Assembly: GCF_000968685.2 (NCBI RefSeq)
Contig: NZ_LAKD02000094.1
Location: 1-42,545 of the forward strand
Reading direction: 5' to 3'
DNA length: 42,545 bases
Source: Streptomyces antioxidans
GTDB lineage: Bacteria; Actinomycetota; Actinomycetes; Streptomycetales; Streptomycetaceae
Below are positions 19,664-27,850 of the stretch, piece after piece. Each line of letters starts with the position of its first letter. Position 1 is the stretch's first letter. The notes below the pieces were generated by a model. The model had not been told where the DNA came from, searched no databases, and worked only from the letters and a program-made list of their open reading frames with translations. Position numbers and translations under genes: made by a program.

Positions 19664-19891
19664 ATGCCGCCGCTCGTGATCGCCAAGCTGCAGCGTGTGG
19701 CGTTGGACTGCGCCGATGTCGTTGAGCTCTCCCGGTTCTACCGGTCGCTTCTCGCCGACGTGGTGAACCCGTCGGATCCGCGGTGGTCACTCGGCGAGGC
19801 TGGGCCGCACGGCACTCCAACTCCGCGTACTCCCTCCGGATCGATCGCCGCGCACGAACAAGCGTTCGAGTACAGTCACGTCCACTGGTAG
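19664..19891 (+). pseudogene. Degraded VOC (glyoxalase-like) family gene fragment
   Basis: Reading from ATG 19664, the first ~45 residues (VIAKLQRVALDCADVVELS..., then FYRSLLADVVNPSDPRWSLGE) resemble the N terminus of actinobacterial VOC-superfamily proteins: a first beta strand, then a DCADVVELSRFYRSLL helix. Full-length members are usually 110-130 residues. Here the similarity fades after the Trp-Ser-Leu segment and the frame stops after 75 residues without the second half of the fold. It looks like a frameshifted or truncated remnant at the left edge of the lanthipeptide island. A chance ORF is the main alternative. Confidence 0.4.
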
Positions 19892-19947
19892 GCCAAATTC
19901 TTCGAGCCGTCCTCACGGAATCGGACTCTTCGATGCCGCCGCTACGG

Positions 19948-21033
19948 TCAGGGGCAGGCGATCACACCTTCAGCGGACTCAAGAGCGGCTGAAAGGTCGC
20001 GATCCAGTCCGTCCGAGAGATCCCCTGCATCGAGACCACATACACGGACCAAGTCCTTGTACTCCTGGGCCTGGCTCTCCGTGGTGAGCGCGATGAACGC
20101 CGGGTGCGCCAGAACTTCGCGGGCCGCGTATCCGTCACGCGATTTCGTAGTTCGTCGGATCAGGTCCTCGACGAGGCGGCGTGCTCCGGAATGCCGGGAC
20201 CCGATCGCGTCGAGGGCGGTGAGGCCGAGGCGGATGTCGAAGACGGTCAAGCCCGGTTTGGCCTCGTGGTCCAGATAGGTGTTCAGCACCTCGGCTGCGT
20301 CCTCGTCAACGTACTGTCCTGCTTCACGGTGGCACAGCGCAGTCAGGCAGGCGGTAACGGCCTGCTCCCACGGCGCGCCAGGAGCCGTATCGGTGAGCAG
20401 TTCCGCAGCGCGTTCAGTATCGCCAGCGGTGAGTGCCGCGACCACAGCAACTTGGCGCCCGTCGAGCATCCGTGTTCCCACGCCTCGGTGCTGCTCGATA
20501 TGAGCCAAGGCTTCAGGCCAACGGCCTGTGGTAGTGAGGGTGCGCGTGCCGTCGGCGAGTAGGACGCGCCACAGCCAGGCGTGCACTTCGCGTCGGTCCT
20601 CGGCGGTGTGGGTGAGGTCGGCCGGCACGGTAATGCCATCAAAGGCAACTGTAAGGCCCGTACCAACGGCCTCGTACAGGTCCAGAAGTCGCTGGCGGCC
20701 GTCGTCGGTGTGGCCAGCGCGGATCTGCAAGCGAGCGAGGTTGACCAAGGGTTCCAGCCCGCGGATGGTGCTCATGGCCGACAGTGGGCACGCCCGCAGG
20801 TAGGCCTCGGCGTGCCGATGGCACATCGATCGAGCGGTGTCGGGAAGACCGAGATCGGAGGCGACAAGCGCCGCCTGGTTGAAGACGGCGGAGGCCAACC
20901 CTTGCTCACCCTGGTTCCCAGCCCTGTCCGCCAGCTCGACCAGGGCCCGCACACGGACTGGCAACGGCAGGCAGGCGGGCCGGAACCGGGCGACGAGTGG
21001 GAAACGCCTTGCTATCGGACCGTGCGGATCCAT
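19948..21033 (-). CDS. Helical (TPR-like) repeat protein of unknown function, last gene of the lanthipeptide locus
   Basis: This 361-residue soluble protein is rich in Ala/Leu helices with TPR-like pairs, for example around 35-75 (ELADRAGNQGEQGLASAVFN), 80-125 and 180-260. No catalytic motif, signal peptide or membrane segment is apparent. The ATG at 21033 has a strong GGGGGA ribosome site 5-8 nt upstream. It lies 102 bp after the methyltransferase gene in the same direction, separated by a 15-bp perfect hairpin. Its helical repeats recall the C-terminal part of the plus-strand regulator at 29044-30429, but it has no DNA-binding N terminus. A scaffold, a regulator partner or a self-protection role are all possible. 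I do not recognise a named family. Confidence 0.8.
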   Translation of the reverse strand: MDPHGPIARRFPLVARFRPACLPLPVRVRALVELADRAGNQGEQGLASAVFNQAALVASDLGLPDTARSMCHRHAEAYLRACPLSAMSTIRGLEPLVNLARLQIRAGHTDDGRQRLLDLYEAVGTGLTVAFDGITVPADLTHTAEDRREVHAWLWRVLLADGTRTLTTTGRWPEALAHIEQHRGVGTRMLDGRQVAVVAALTAGDTERAAELLTDTAPGAPWEQAVTACLTALCHREAGQYVDEDAAEVLNTYLDHEAKPGLTVFDIRLGLTALDAIGSRHSGARRLVEDLIRRTTKSRDGYAAREVLAHPAFIALTTESQAQEYKDLVRVCGLDAGDLSDGLDRDLSAALESAEGVIACP

Positions 21034-21078
21034 GTGTCCCCCAGAAGCGACAGTGGCGCGATGGAATGAGTACGGACT

Positions 21079-21113
21079 GGTGGTGCCCGTCGGCCACGCC
21101 GACGGGCACCACC
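21079..21113 (-). terminator. 15-bp perfect stem-loop between methyltransferase and TPR-like gene
   Basis: The arms 21079-21093 (GGTGGTGCCCGTCGG) and 21099-21113 are exact reverse complements around a 5-nt loop (CCACG). The hairpin lies 23 bp after the methyltransferase stop and 45 bp before the next start codon. There is no T-run after it, so it may be a Streptomyces-type terminator without a U-tract or a read-through attenuator lowering expression of the downstream gene. Confidence 0.6.
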
Positions 21114-21135
21114 TCCTTCACACCCCAGGCTGGCA

Positions 21136-23214
21136 TCAACGCCATTCGACGACGATGCGGTTCAGTGGGGTGTCGAGAGCGAAGAGGCCGGGACGCCGCT
21201 CGATCGCGAGGGCGTCGAGGGGTTGGATCTCGAACTTCACCTCACGGCCGCGGTACTCGCGGTCCCAAGTACGAATGGCGTCCGCGACCCTTGCGGCCAG
21301 CTCGTCACTGCCGGGGCCATGACCGATGACGCCGAATTCCCAGAGCTTGCCGCCCTCCGCGGTCTTCTTCTCCGACAGACGCCGAGCGAGGTAGGTTACG
21401 GCGCCCTTGTCGACGGCGGCAGTCGAGGAGGGATAGGGGTCTTCAGTCAGGACCGTGCCCTTGACTTCCTTGGGGAAGAGCATGCGGATCAGGCCCGACG
21501 GCAGGCTGCAGGAGACAAACAGCTCCATCCACTCAGGGCTCTCCATGGCGCGCACCATCATGCCGGTCCACTCCTCGGTGCGCGGCTGCTCCAGCACTCC
21601 AGCCAGGGCCTCGGCATTGATGTGCTGCCCGGCAGAGGCCTGGAGCCGTACCGAGCCGTCCATGCTGAGCGGGACGACACGGCGGTCGTCGTCGGCGATG
21701 CCCCTTCGCAGCGGCATAAAGGTGTTCATCTTGCTGCTGATGCTCATCCAGCGGCCGTCGCGCTGCTCGTAGGCGATGGAACGGGACACGCTGCCCTTGA
21801 GGCGCTGGGGGACCAGGAGCCGTCCGCCGGGCGCAAGTTGCTGCGTCCAAGCGTGCGGCACACCGTGCGCGCCGACGGTGGCAATGACCCGGTCGTACGG
21901 GGCGCCGTCGGCGTGGCCAAGAGCCCCGTCGCGGGTCAGGACCTCGACGTTGGTGAACCCGGTGGCGGCGAGGTGCGCACGGGCTCCTTCCACGAGATCG
22001 TCGTCGACGTCGATGGTGGTGACGTGACCGGACTCGCCGACCAGGTAGGCGATGAGGGCGGCGTTGTAGCCAGTGCCGGCGCCGAGTTCGAGAATGCGGT
22101 CACCGGGCTGGGCCTCCAATTGGTCCAGCATGAGAGCGACGACTCCGGGCTGGGAGGCGCAGGAGATCGATGTGCCGTCGGTGTCGTATTTGATGTTGAC
22201 CGGCACGTTGGCGTAGGCGTCTTCGAGCGAAGCGTCCGGCACGAACAGGTGGCGGGGTACGGTGCGCAGCGCAGTCTCCACAGCGGGCGTGCGGGCGTGC
22301 CCGGATTCGCGGATCTTGTCGACCAGGGCGTTGCGGAGCCGTGCGGCCTCGGACTCGGGGGTGGCGATCGTGTCGGTTTTCACCGCCCCGACGCTAGTGG
22401 TTCCGGACGTGCCCTCGGCGGACGACGCGATGTTGTCGCTCGATCCCATGACTGCCTCTCGTGCGGTGTTGAACAGGGCGCTTTGGTCTTCTAGGGGAAG
22501 ACCTGCGCGGTTGGCGTGGAAGATCACGTGGTGGACGATGATGGCTCGCAGACCGCGCGTGAGCCCGCCCCCGGTGGCGAGGTAGGCGAGCGTCGTACCG
22601 GCCCGCTCAAAGGCGGCCACCCACTCGGCGTGCCCGTCGAGCGGGCCGCTCGGGCGGCACAGGCCGCGGCCATCGACCGTCATCAGCTTCCGCATCGCTG
22701 GAACCAGGGCGGCGACCCGCTCGGGAGCAAGTTCGGTTGCCGGTCGGAGTGCGGCGGCCTTCGCCCACACATCGCCCTGCTCGAACCAGTCCAGGTTGGC
22801 GGCCCTCATCATGGCGCTGATCAGGAGAACGGCGGTCTCCCGGCGGCCCAGCCGCCCGGCGCCGGGCTGATGGCCGAGTAGGTGACGGCTGTCCTCGTGG
22901 AACAGGTCGTGGGCGACGTCCATGGCTTCTCTACCGCCGAAGGCGGAGGTCTCGGGCTCATAGATGCCAGGCGTCCACAACCGAACCGTGCCGTCGCCGA
23001 CAAGGTCGCTCAGCAGGGACTCGATCAGCGCAGACGGCTCGGCAGCGCGGTAGCGCAGTGGCCAGGGCTGCTTGTTCATGAACCACCAGGCGGTGAGCTG
23101 TCCGTCATTCTCGGCCTCGACCAGGATGGGACCGACGCGTGCGGTGATGGCGCGCTTGCCGGTCTCACGGTCGGCGAAGGTGACGTTGTGCTGGTGCCAA
23201 CGTTCCGGGGGCAT
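21136..23214 (-). CDS. FxLD-system methyltransferase: thiopeptide-type bacteriocin domain fused to PCMT-like SAM methyltransferase
   Basis: This 692-residue fusion has three parts. Residues ~1-250 match the thiopeptide-type bacteriocin biosynthesis (SpaB C-terminal-like) domain: WHQHNVTF, WWFMNKQPWPLRYR, and the YEPETSAFGG ... LFHEDSRHLL signature. Residues ~300-500 are a protein-L-isoaspartate O-methyltransferase-like fold with the SAM motif LELGAGTGYNAALIA near 373-387 and an acidic TIDVDDDLVEGA strand. Residues ~500-692 are a C-terminal extension of the kind seen in FxLD-associated methyltransferases. In characterised PCMT-like RiPP enzymes, Asp is methylated and cyclises to a succinimide that yields isoaspartate; here the likely substrate is an Asp of the Asp-Asp-Gly in the precursor core. 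GAAGGA lies 8-13 nt before ATG 23214, which follows LanC by 24 bp. The role of the N-terminal domain beside a LanB that has its own copy is unclear. Confidence 0.9.
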   Translation of the reverse strand: MPPERWHQHNVTFADRETGKRAITARVGPILVEAENDGQLTAWWFMNKQPWPLRYRAAEPSALIESLLSDLVGDGTVRLWTPGIYEPETSAFGGREAMDVAHDLFHEDSRHLLGHQPGAGRLGRRETAVLLISAMMRAANLDWFEQGDVWAKAAALRPATELAPERVAALVPAMRKLMTVDGRGLCRPSGPLDGHAEWVAAFERAGTTLAYLATGGGLTRGLRAIIVHHVIFHANRAGLPLEDQSALFNTAREAVMGSSDNIASSAEGTSGTTSVGAVKTDTIATPESEAARLRNALVDKIRESGHARTPAVETALRTVPRHLFVPDASLEDAYANVPVNIKYDTDGTSISCASQPGVVALMLDQLEAQPGDRILELGAGTGYNAALIAYLVGESGHVTTIDVDDDLVEGARAHLAATGFTNVEVLTRDGALGHADGAPYDRVIATVGAHGVPHAWTQQLAPGGRLLVPQRLKGSVSRSIAYEQRDGRWMSISSKMNTFMPLRRGIADDDRRVVPLSMDGSVRLQASAGQHINAEALAGVLEQPRTEEWTGMMVRAMESPEWMELFVSCSLPSGLIRMLFPKEVKGTVLTEDPYPSSTAAVDKGAVTYLARRLSEKKTAEGGKLWEFGVIGHGPGSDELAARVADAIRTWDREYRGREVKFEIQPLDALAIERRPGLFALDTPLNRIVVEWR

Positions 23215-23238
23215 AGCAGTGGTCCTTCGGTCGGCAGG

Positions 23239-24513
23239 TCAGGCGATGAGTAGGCAGGCATCCCAAGCGGAGCGGGGCGGGGCGGCCGTGGCAGGAGCCA
23301 GGAGCGCCAGGGCGATTCCGGCGGCGCCGTTGAGAAAGCCGAGCCCCGCTTCGTCGTCCCGGATGGCGGCCATGGCCGCGTCTTCCGGGACGGTGCCCGG
23401 TGGACAGACCGTAGTGAGCAGCGGCGGGATGGCCGCCCTGAGTTGACCAACGGTCGAGGGATGCGCGTCGTCGGCAGTCCGGGCAGCGACGTGAGCCAGG
23501 CCGGCGAAGCCGTGGCACAGGCCGTTGTCCGTGGTGGCCTTGAGCTGCGCGGGATCGGTGAGGGCTGCCACGAGTGCGGTCTCCGCCTCGATCTGGCGGT
23601 CGGCATCGCCGATGGCGAGCGCGGCGAGCTGCCGGGCACGGGCCAGACCAGCGGTGCCGTAGCACCACGACGGTCGCCTTGGCGCGGATGGGGCGAGGCG
23701 GCCGGTGCGCAGCTCGTCTCGTGTCACCCAGTACGGCCAGACGAGGCCACGACCGGTCTCTTCCTGCCAGCGGTCCAGCCACGCCACGATCATGCGTAGG
23801 GCTTCTCGATGGCCGTCAACTGTGATTCCGTGTCGGGCGGCGAGGGCCAGCAGTGCGAGCACACCGCCGACGCCGTGCGCCATGCCGCTGTTGGCGTGCC
23901 CGCCCGGGAAACGGTCGTCCGCCCGGCCGGAGGGGCCGGTTGACGTCCACCAGCCTGGCAGCGCCTCGCTGACGTGGACAACGGGTTCGGTGAGGCGTAC
24001 GCAGTAGTCGAGGATGGCACGTACTTCGGCGCCGGTGGGGTCGAGGCGCATGAAGTAGGCGCCGTAGCCCGCCAGGCCCCGGATCGTGTCGAACTCGGCG
24101 ATCTCCGGCAGGCGCCCAGCGTCGATGCGGCGGTGCGCGGCTGCGAGGCGGCGGCGGACGTCCGCAGCCATCTGCCGGTCCAGGGTGTCCAGGGAACGCC
24201 GGTAGGCGCCGGGCAGGTGGTCGGCGGCACAGCCCAATACCTGCGCGAGGGCGGGCGCCCCGTAGAAGGGATGGCTGTCGGGGCCGCTGGTGAAAGGGGC
24301 CCTGGCGGCTGCGGCGAGCCAGTCATGAGCACGCTGCCACGAACCCAGGCCGGCCGCGGCGCGCTCCATATGGAGCAGCGCGATGCCGGTCGGCCCGTAC
24401 GCGAGGTGCTGACGGTTCGAGGGCGCGGCGCCCGATCCCGGCGGCGCGGTGGCGGGGTCGGCCAGGAGGTCGGCGACGGCGTCCGCCACCTTGAGCGCGA
24501 GGGAGTGGGTCAC
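23239..24513 (-). CDS. LanC-type lanthionine synthetase (cyclase)
   Basis: LanC cyclases add Cys thiols to dehydrated Ser/Thr to make (methyl)lanthionine rings, using a zinc ion. The GTG start at 24513 overlaps the LanB stop in a GTGA junction, giving 424 residues, the normal LanC size. An upstream in-frame start at 25029 would add 172 Arg-rich residues that only mirror LanB antisense and is rejected. All three zinc ligands are present: Cys284 in SWCYGTAG, and Cys333-His334 in NGLCHGFAG. The conserved His213 lies in GMAHGVGG. A D..RGLAGYGAYF segment and GFLNGAAGIALALL near the C terminus also fit the alpha-toroid family. Translational coupling to LanB is likely. Confidence 0.95.
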   Translation of the reverse strand: MTHSLALKVADAVADLLADPATAPPGSGAAPSNRQHLAYGPTGIALLHMERAAAGLGSWQRAHDWLAAAARAPFTSGPDSHPFYGAPALAQVLGCAADHLPGAYRRSLDTLDRQMAADVRRRLAAAHRRIDAGRLPEIAEFDTIRGLAGYGAYFMRLDPTGAEVRAILDYCVRLTEPVVHVSEALPGWWTSTGPSGRADDRFPGGHANSGMAHGVGGVLALLALAARHGITVDGHREALRMIVAWLDRWQEETGRGLVWPYWVTRDELRTGRLAPSAPRRPSWCYGTAGLARARQLAALAIGDADRQIEAETALVAALTDPAQLKATTDNGLCHGFAGLAHVAARTADDAHPSTVGQLRAAIPPLLTTVCPPGTVPEDAAMAAIRDDEAGLGFLNGAAGIALALLAPATAAPPRSAWDACLLIA

Positions 24514-27500
24514 CGTGTCCTCCGGGCCATCCAAGCCAGGGCAGCGGCGCGTGTGAGGTAGAGGCAGACTTCTTCCTCGGGAAAGTCGACCGCGACGTGC
24601 CTTACAAAGTGGACATGCAGCAGTGAGGAGAGGACGTCGTCCAGGCGGATTCCCTGGGTGTCCGGGCCGGGAAAGTGGGGTCGGTAGGAGGCGAGCGCCA
24701 CGTCGCGATATGCCCATGCCTCCACGACGGCGTGCCCACCGGGCACGCCACGCAGTGCCGCCCAGCCGTCGGATGGATCGGCCAGCCGCACGGTCTCGGT
24801 GAACTGCGAGCGGGTCACGGGTGCGGGCGCGGTACGCGGAATGTGGTCGATCAGCCAGCGCATACCCGCTTCGGTGCTGCCGAGGAACGCGGTGGCGATA
24901 GCGATGGTGTGCGCGGCCACTAGCGCGCGCTGGGGCGGGCGCTGGGCCTGGCAGAGCTGAGTGACGACGGCACGCGAGTCTGCGCGGAACGCTTCCTCTG
25001 CAGCCTCCCAGGCGGCGCCGGAGCCCCAACGTCCCATCTCGCGATATGAGGTGGGAAGACGTAGATCCGACAGCAGACCAGCAGCGCGCAGCTCGTCGGC
25101 CCAGGTGCTGACCGTGCGGGCGGTCTCGGCGAAGGCATTGGAGTCAGGCAGGGCGATGCGCATCCTCAGGTGTTGATTGGGGTCACGGAAGCGAATGAAC
25201 CACCACGGCGGGCCACCAAGCCGCTCCAGCAGGTCCGGGACATGCTCGGCCAGCAGGGTGTCCTGACGGCGCAGGTCTCCATACAGGGTGGCCAGCAGCA
25301 GGGACGAGGCTCCGGGAGTCTGGATCTGCGCCCGGGAAAAGGTGCGGGCCGCGGTGGGGGTCGGCAGGGTCGGCCACGCTGGTGATCGCGTCGCTTTCAC
25401 TGGCACGACGACCTCATGTGCGCGGCCGTCGCACCAGCCGTATGCGTTGGCTTCCGGCGCTTCGACGAGAACGGCAAGGCGGGAACGATTCAGGTGCTGG
25501 CGCAGCAGGCTTCGGTGTCCGGCCTGGTCGAGGTCGAGGAACAGGCGACGGTCGTCCTCTGCAAGATAGACCCACCGCGGCAGCCGCCGACGGCTCCGCC
25601 AGTCGATAAGGACTGTGTCCCACTCGGTCTGGGGGCGGTCACGGTCGGGCAGCTCGGACGCTTCCAATCGCCACCGTGCTGGAGTGAGCACCGTGCGCCC
25701 GTAGCGCAGCCGCGGCAGGAAGGGCATCGTGTTTGCGGCGCCCCAGTCGAACAAGGTGACCTGCGCGCACTGAGCGCGGGACAGCTCGGCGAGGAACCGC
25801 ACCAGCGGCGGGGTGTGCTTCTTGAGGTTCAGCGCATGCATCCCCACGGCCTCGATCCGGTGCCCGCGCTCGGGTGCGGCCAGATACATGCGACGACCGT
25901 CACAGGCCACCGCCAGGTCGCCAGGCGTGAGTACATCGCCGCCAGTGGGGCGGTGCTCTTGCACGCTGATCACGGTGGTCAGGACCTGTGGGGCGCGAGT
26001 GACATGGGCGCTCGTGGACAGCAGCGGCGGGAAGGACAACTGGGCGGGGACGGTCCCGGCATCCGCAGTCGGTAGATCGGCTAGTTCCGCAGCCAGACGC
26101 TCGCGGTCCTCGGAGGCCAGCACGCCGAGGAACCGGCCCGTGGTGACGCCGACGCCGCGGGACACGCTCACGATCTCCAGCCGGAACCGTCCGCGGCCCA
26201 GCTCCTCGACGCTGTCGGCGTGCACTCGGACACCGATCTCCAGGTGCGGCGGCACCCTTGGGTGCTCGGGCCCTATGTCCATTGCGGCGATCAACCCGTC
26301 GGTGAGGGCGACCTCGTTGCGGCCGTCGAGCGCGGCGGCCTGCGCGAGGCGCACCAAGGTTTCGTCCCGTGCGGAGAGCCGGGGGCGACGAACGTCGGAA
26401 GGAACACCCGGATACCCGTCAGGGAAACCAGTGCCGCTGTCCGCAATGACCTCCTTGAGCGGCACCATCGTGCCGATGCCGTACCGCTCGTAGAACCGCC
26501 GCTGATACGCCTTCCATGCCGCCGTCCCGTACGGGAGGGCACAGACCCGGGTTAAGGCCCCGGCGGCTCGCTCGATCTCGCGGGCAACCGCTTCGGGCAG
26601 CTCGATCCGGGCATCCAGGCGGAGATCAAGAGCGAGGGGATGGTGGCGAACGTCTGGAAGCAGAGCTCGCATTCGCGCCGCAGCGTGTTTCCGGCCAGCG
26701 CGGGAGTCACAGCCGCGCAAATCGGCCTGCACGACGTGCAGTTCACGGACTGTACCGGCGACCGCAACCAAGTTGTTAGCGTCCAGGGCGTCGAGCTGGC
26801 CCAACAGGTATTCCAGGGCATCGGTCTCGGTGCTTGGTGCGTGCAGGCTGGTGATCAGTACTTTGTGCCGAATCAACTCCTGCACGAACCGATGTACCTT
26901 GGCCGGCACCGCTACGGGGAACTCCGAGGAAAGTTTGTCGGCCAGAGCACCGACGCGGATCGGTGACCGGGCCGCCTCCACTACCACCCGCACCTGCTCG
27001 GTCAAGCCAATGGATGCCTCGACCGCACGCCTCCAATCACCTCGGGTGTCGGACTTGTACGGCACAATCAGCCGACTACCGCGTCTCGCCACGGCGTTAT
27101 TGAGGACTACCGGAAGGCGCCCAAGCAGTTCTGGGCACGACTCCAGCCGCTCGACAACGGCCATCAACCACTCCGCGCTCGCCCGGCCAATGACCGCGTG
27201 GCCCGAGCCCCAAGTTGCGGCCGCTCGTGCCCCGAGCGCGGCTGAGGTCACACCAGCGAAGAGGCCAAACGGAGTCGCCCGGTGCTCGGCACGCAGCACG
27301 TAGCGGACCACAGAGGCGACTGCACGGCGCACATCACGCATGGCCGGGCTGCCGGATGAGCACAAGGCGCGCACCTGAGAGGCAAGGGCAGGGCTGGCGT
27401 GCTCGACGGCCTCGGCAACGTCCTCCTCGGACCACACCTCCCGCAACCACGCAAGCCGCGCAGCCGCGCCGCGGGGGGAAGGGTCATCAAGGTCGGGACA

Positions 27501-27581
27501 CGGAGAAACGGGAAGCTCCGGGCGGGCGACCGCACGGACAAGCGCGGTCTTACTGGCGCGGAAATCGGTGCTCGAAGCCAT
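24510..27581 (-). CDS. LanB lantibiotic dehydratase, full length
   Basis: This 1023-residue enzyme is the size of full-length class I dehydratases, which use glutamyl-tRNA to glutamylate Ser/Thr of the precursor and then eliminate glutamate. The N-terminal glutamylation domain shows the signature RATPFGLFAGV near residues 106-116 and spans to about 700. The C-terminal elimination domain begins near 755 (ASSLLLATLYGDLRRQD) with WWFIRFRDPNQHLRMR. The start was set at ATG 27581 because GGAGGT lies 7 nt upstream; the longer frame to 27710 has an implausible Arg-rich leader. Leu in GALTRV is a TTA codon (26553-26555), rare in Streptomyces and read by the bldA tRNA. The gene follows the precursor by 86 bp across a stem-loop. 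Confidence 0.95.
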   Translation of the reverse strand: MASSTDFRASKTALVRAVARPELPVSPCPDLDDPSPRGAAARLAWLREVWSEEDVAEAVEHASPALASQVRALCSSGSPAMRDVRRAVASVVRYVLRAEHRATPFGLFAGVTSAALGARAAATWGSGHAVIGRASAEWLMAVVERLESCPELLGRLPVVLNNAVARRGSRLIVPYKSDTRGDWRRAVEASIGLTEQVRVVVEAARSPIRVGALADKLSSEFPVAVPAKVHRFVQELIRHKVLITSLHAPSTETDALEYLLGQLDALDANNLVAVAGTVRELHVVQADLRGCDSRAGRKHAAARMRALLPDVRHHPLALDLRLDARIELPEAVAREIERAAGALTRVCALPYGTAAWKAYQRRFYERYGIGTMVPLKEVIADSGTGFPDGYPGVPSDVRRPRLSARDETLVRLAQAAALDGRNEVALTDGLIAAMDIGPEHPRVPPHLEIGVRVHADSVEELGRGRFRLEIVSVSRGVGVTTGRFLGVLASEDRERLAAELADLPTADAGTVPAQLSFPPLLSTSAHVTRAPQVLTTVISVQEHRPTGGDVLTPGDLAVACDGRRMYLAAPERGHRIEAVGMHALNLKKHTPPLVRFLAELSRAQCAQVTLFDWGAANTMPFLPRLRYGRTVLTPARWRLEASELPDRDRPQTEWDTVLIDWRSRRRLPRWVYLAEDDRRLFLDLDQAGHRSLLRQHLNRSRLAVLVEAPEANAYGWCDGRAHEVVVPVKATRSPAWPTLPTPTAARTFSRAQIQTPGASSLLLATLYGDLRRQDTLLAEHVPDLLERLGGPPWWFIRFRDPNQHLRMRIALPDSNAFAETARTVSTWADELRAAGLLSDLRLPTSYREMGRWGSGAAWEAAEEAFRADSRAVVTQLCQAQRPPQRALVAAHTIAIATAFLGSTEAGMRWLIDHIPRTAPAPVTRSQFTETVRLADPSDGWAALRGVPGGHAVVEAWAYRDVALASYRPHFPGPDTQGIRLDDVLSSLLHVHFVRHVAVDFPEEEVCLYLTRAAALAWMARRTR

Positions 27582-27610
27582 CACAACCTCCGTGGTCCAG
27601 GCGGGCGGCC

Positions 27611-27642
27611 GGCGCCTTCGCGCTATGAGTCGCGAAGACGCC
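27611..27642 (-). terminator. Stem-loop between precursor gene and LanB (partial terminator/attenuator)
   Basis: The arms GGCGCCTTCGCG (27611-27622) and CGCGAAGACGCC (27631-27642) pair at 11 of 12 positions around an 8-nt loop. The site is in the gap between the precursor stop and the LanB ribosome site. Many lantibiotic operons have such a leaky terminator here, which keeps precursor mRNA in excess over enzyme mRNA. There is no U-run, so function is inferred from position and stem strength. Confidence 0.6.
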
Positions 27643-27667
27643 GACCTGAGATGACGTGCGCCTTGGG

Positions 27668-27850
27668 TCAGGCCACGTTCGTGGTGCAGGCGCCGCAGGT
27701 CTCGCCGCAACCGTCGTCCGTCAGGCTGATCAGACCGGCGACGTCGGCAACCTCGACCAGAGCGACGTCAAGGTGGAAACCATCCGATGCGGCGGTGCCC
27801 GCGATCGGCGGCGGGCTCGCCTTCGTGGTGTGCGTGTTGTTGGGCCTCAT
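27668..27850 (-). CDS. FxLD-family lanthipeptide precursor, 60 aa
   Basis: The ATG at 27850 has AAGGGAG about 8-14 nt upstream and gives a 60-residue peptide ending TGA at 27668; longer in-frame starts lack this ribosome site. The leader carries FHLD at residues 25-28, the FxLD motif of this lanthipeptide family, followed by an acidic/hydrophobic stretch (VALVEVADVAG). The probable core (about 42-60) has Ser42, Thr44, Thr51, Thr56 and Thr57 with Cys48, Cys52 and Cys55, so up to three thioether rings are possible. Asp45-Asp46-Gly47 lies just before Cys48; Asp-Gly is the classic succinimide-forming pair and the likely methyltransferase target. It lies directly upstream of LanB, LanC and the FxLD-type methyltransferase. 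The leader cleavage site is not obvious and no dedicated protease is in the window. Confidence 0.93.
   Translation of the reverse strand: MRPNNTHTTKASPPPIAGTAASDGFHLDVALVEVADVAGLISLTDDGCGETCGACTTNVA

Noticed and set aside
21223..22494. A 423-residue plus-strand open frame
   Set aside because: It lies opposite the methyltransferase, which has a clear SAM motif; the plus frame shows no family features.
24514..25029. A longer LanC starting at 25029
   Set aside because: The extra 172 residues overlap LanB in antisense-like composition; the GTG at 24513 in the GTGA overlap gives normal LanC length.
27582..27710. A longer LanB starting at 27710
   Set aside because: The extra leader is Arg-rich and overlaps the precursor stop and stem-loop; ATG 27581 has an ideal GGAGGT site.
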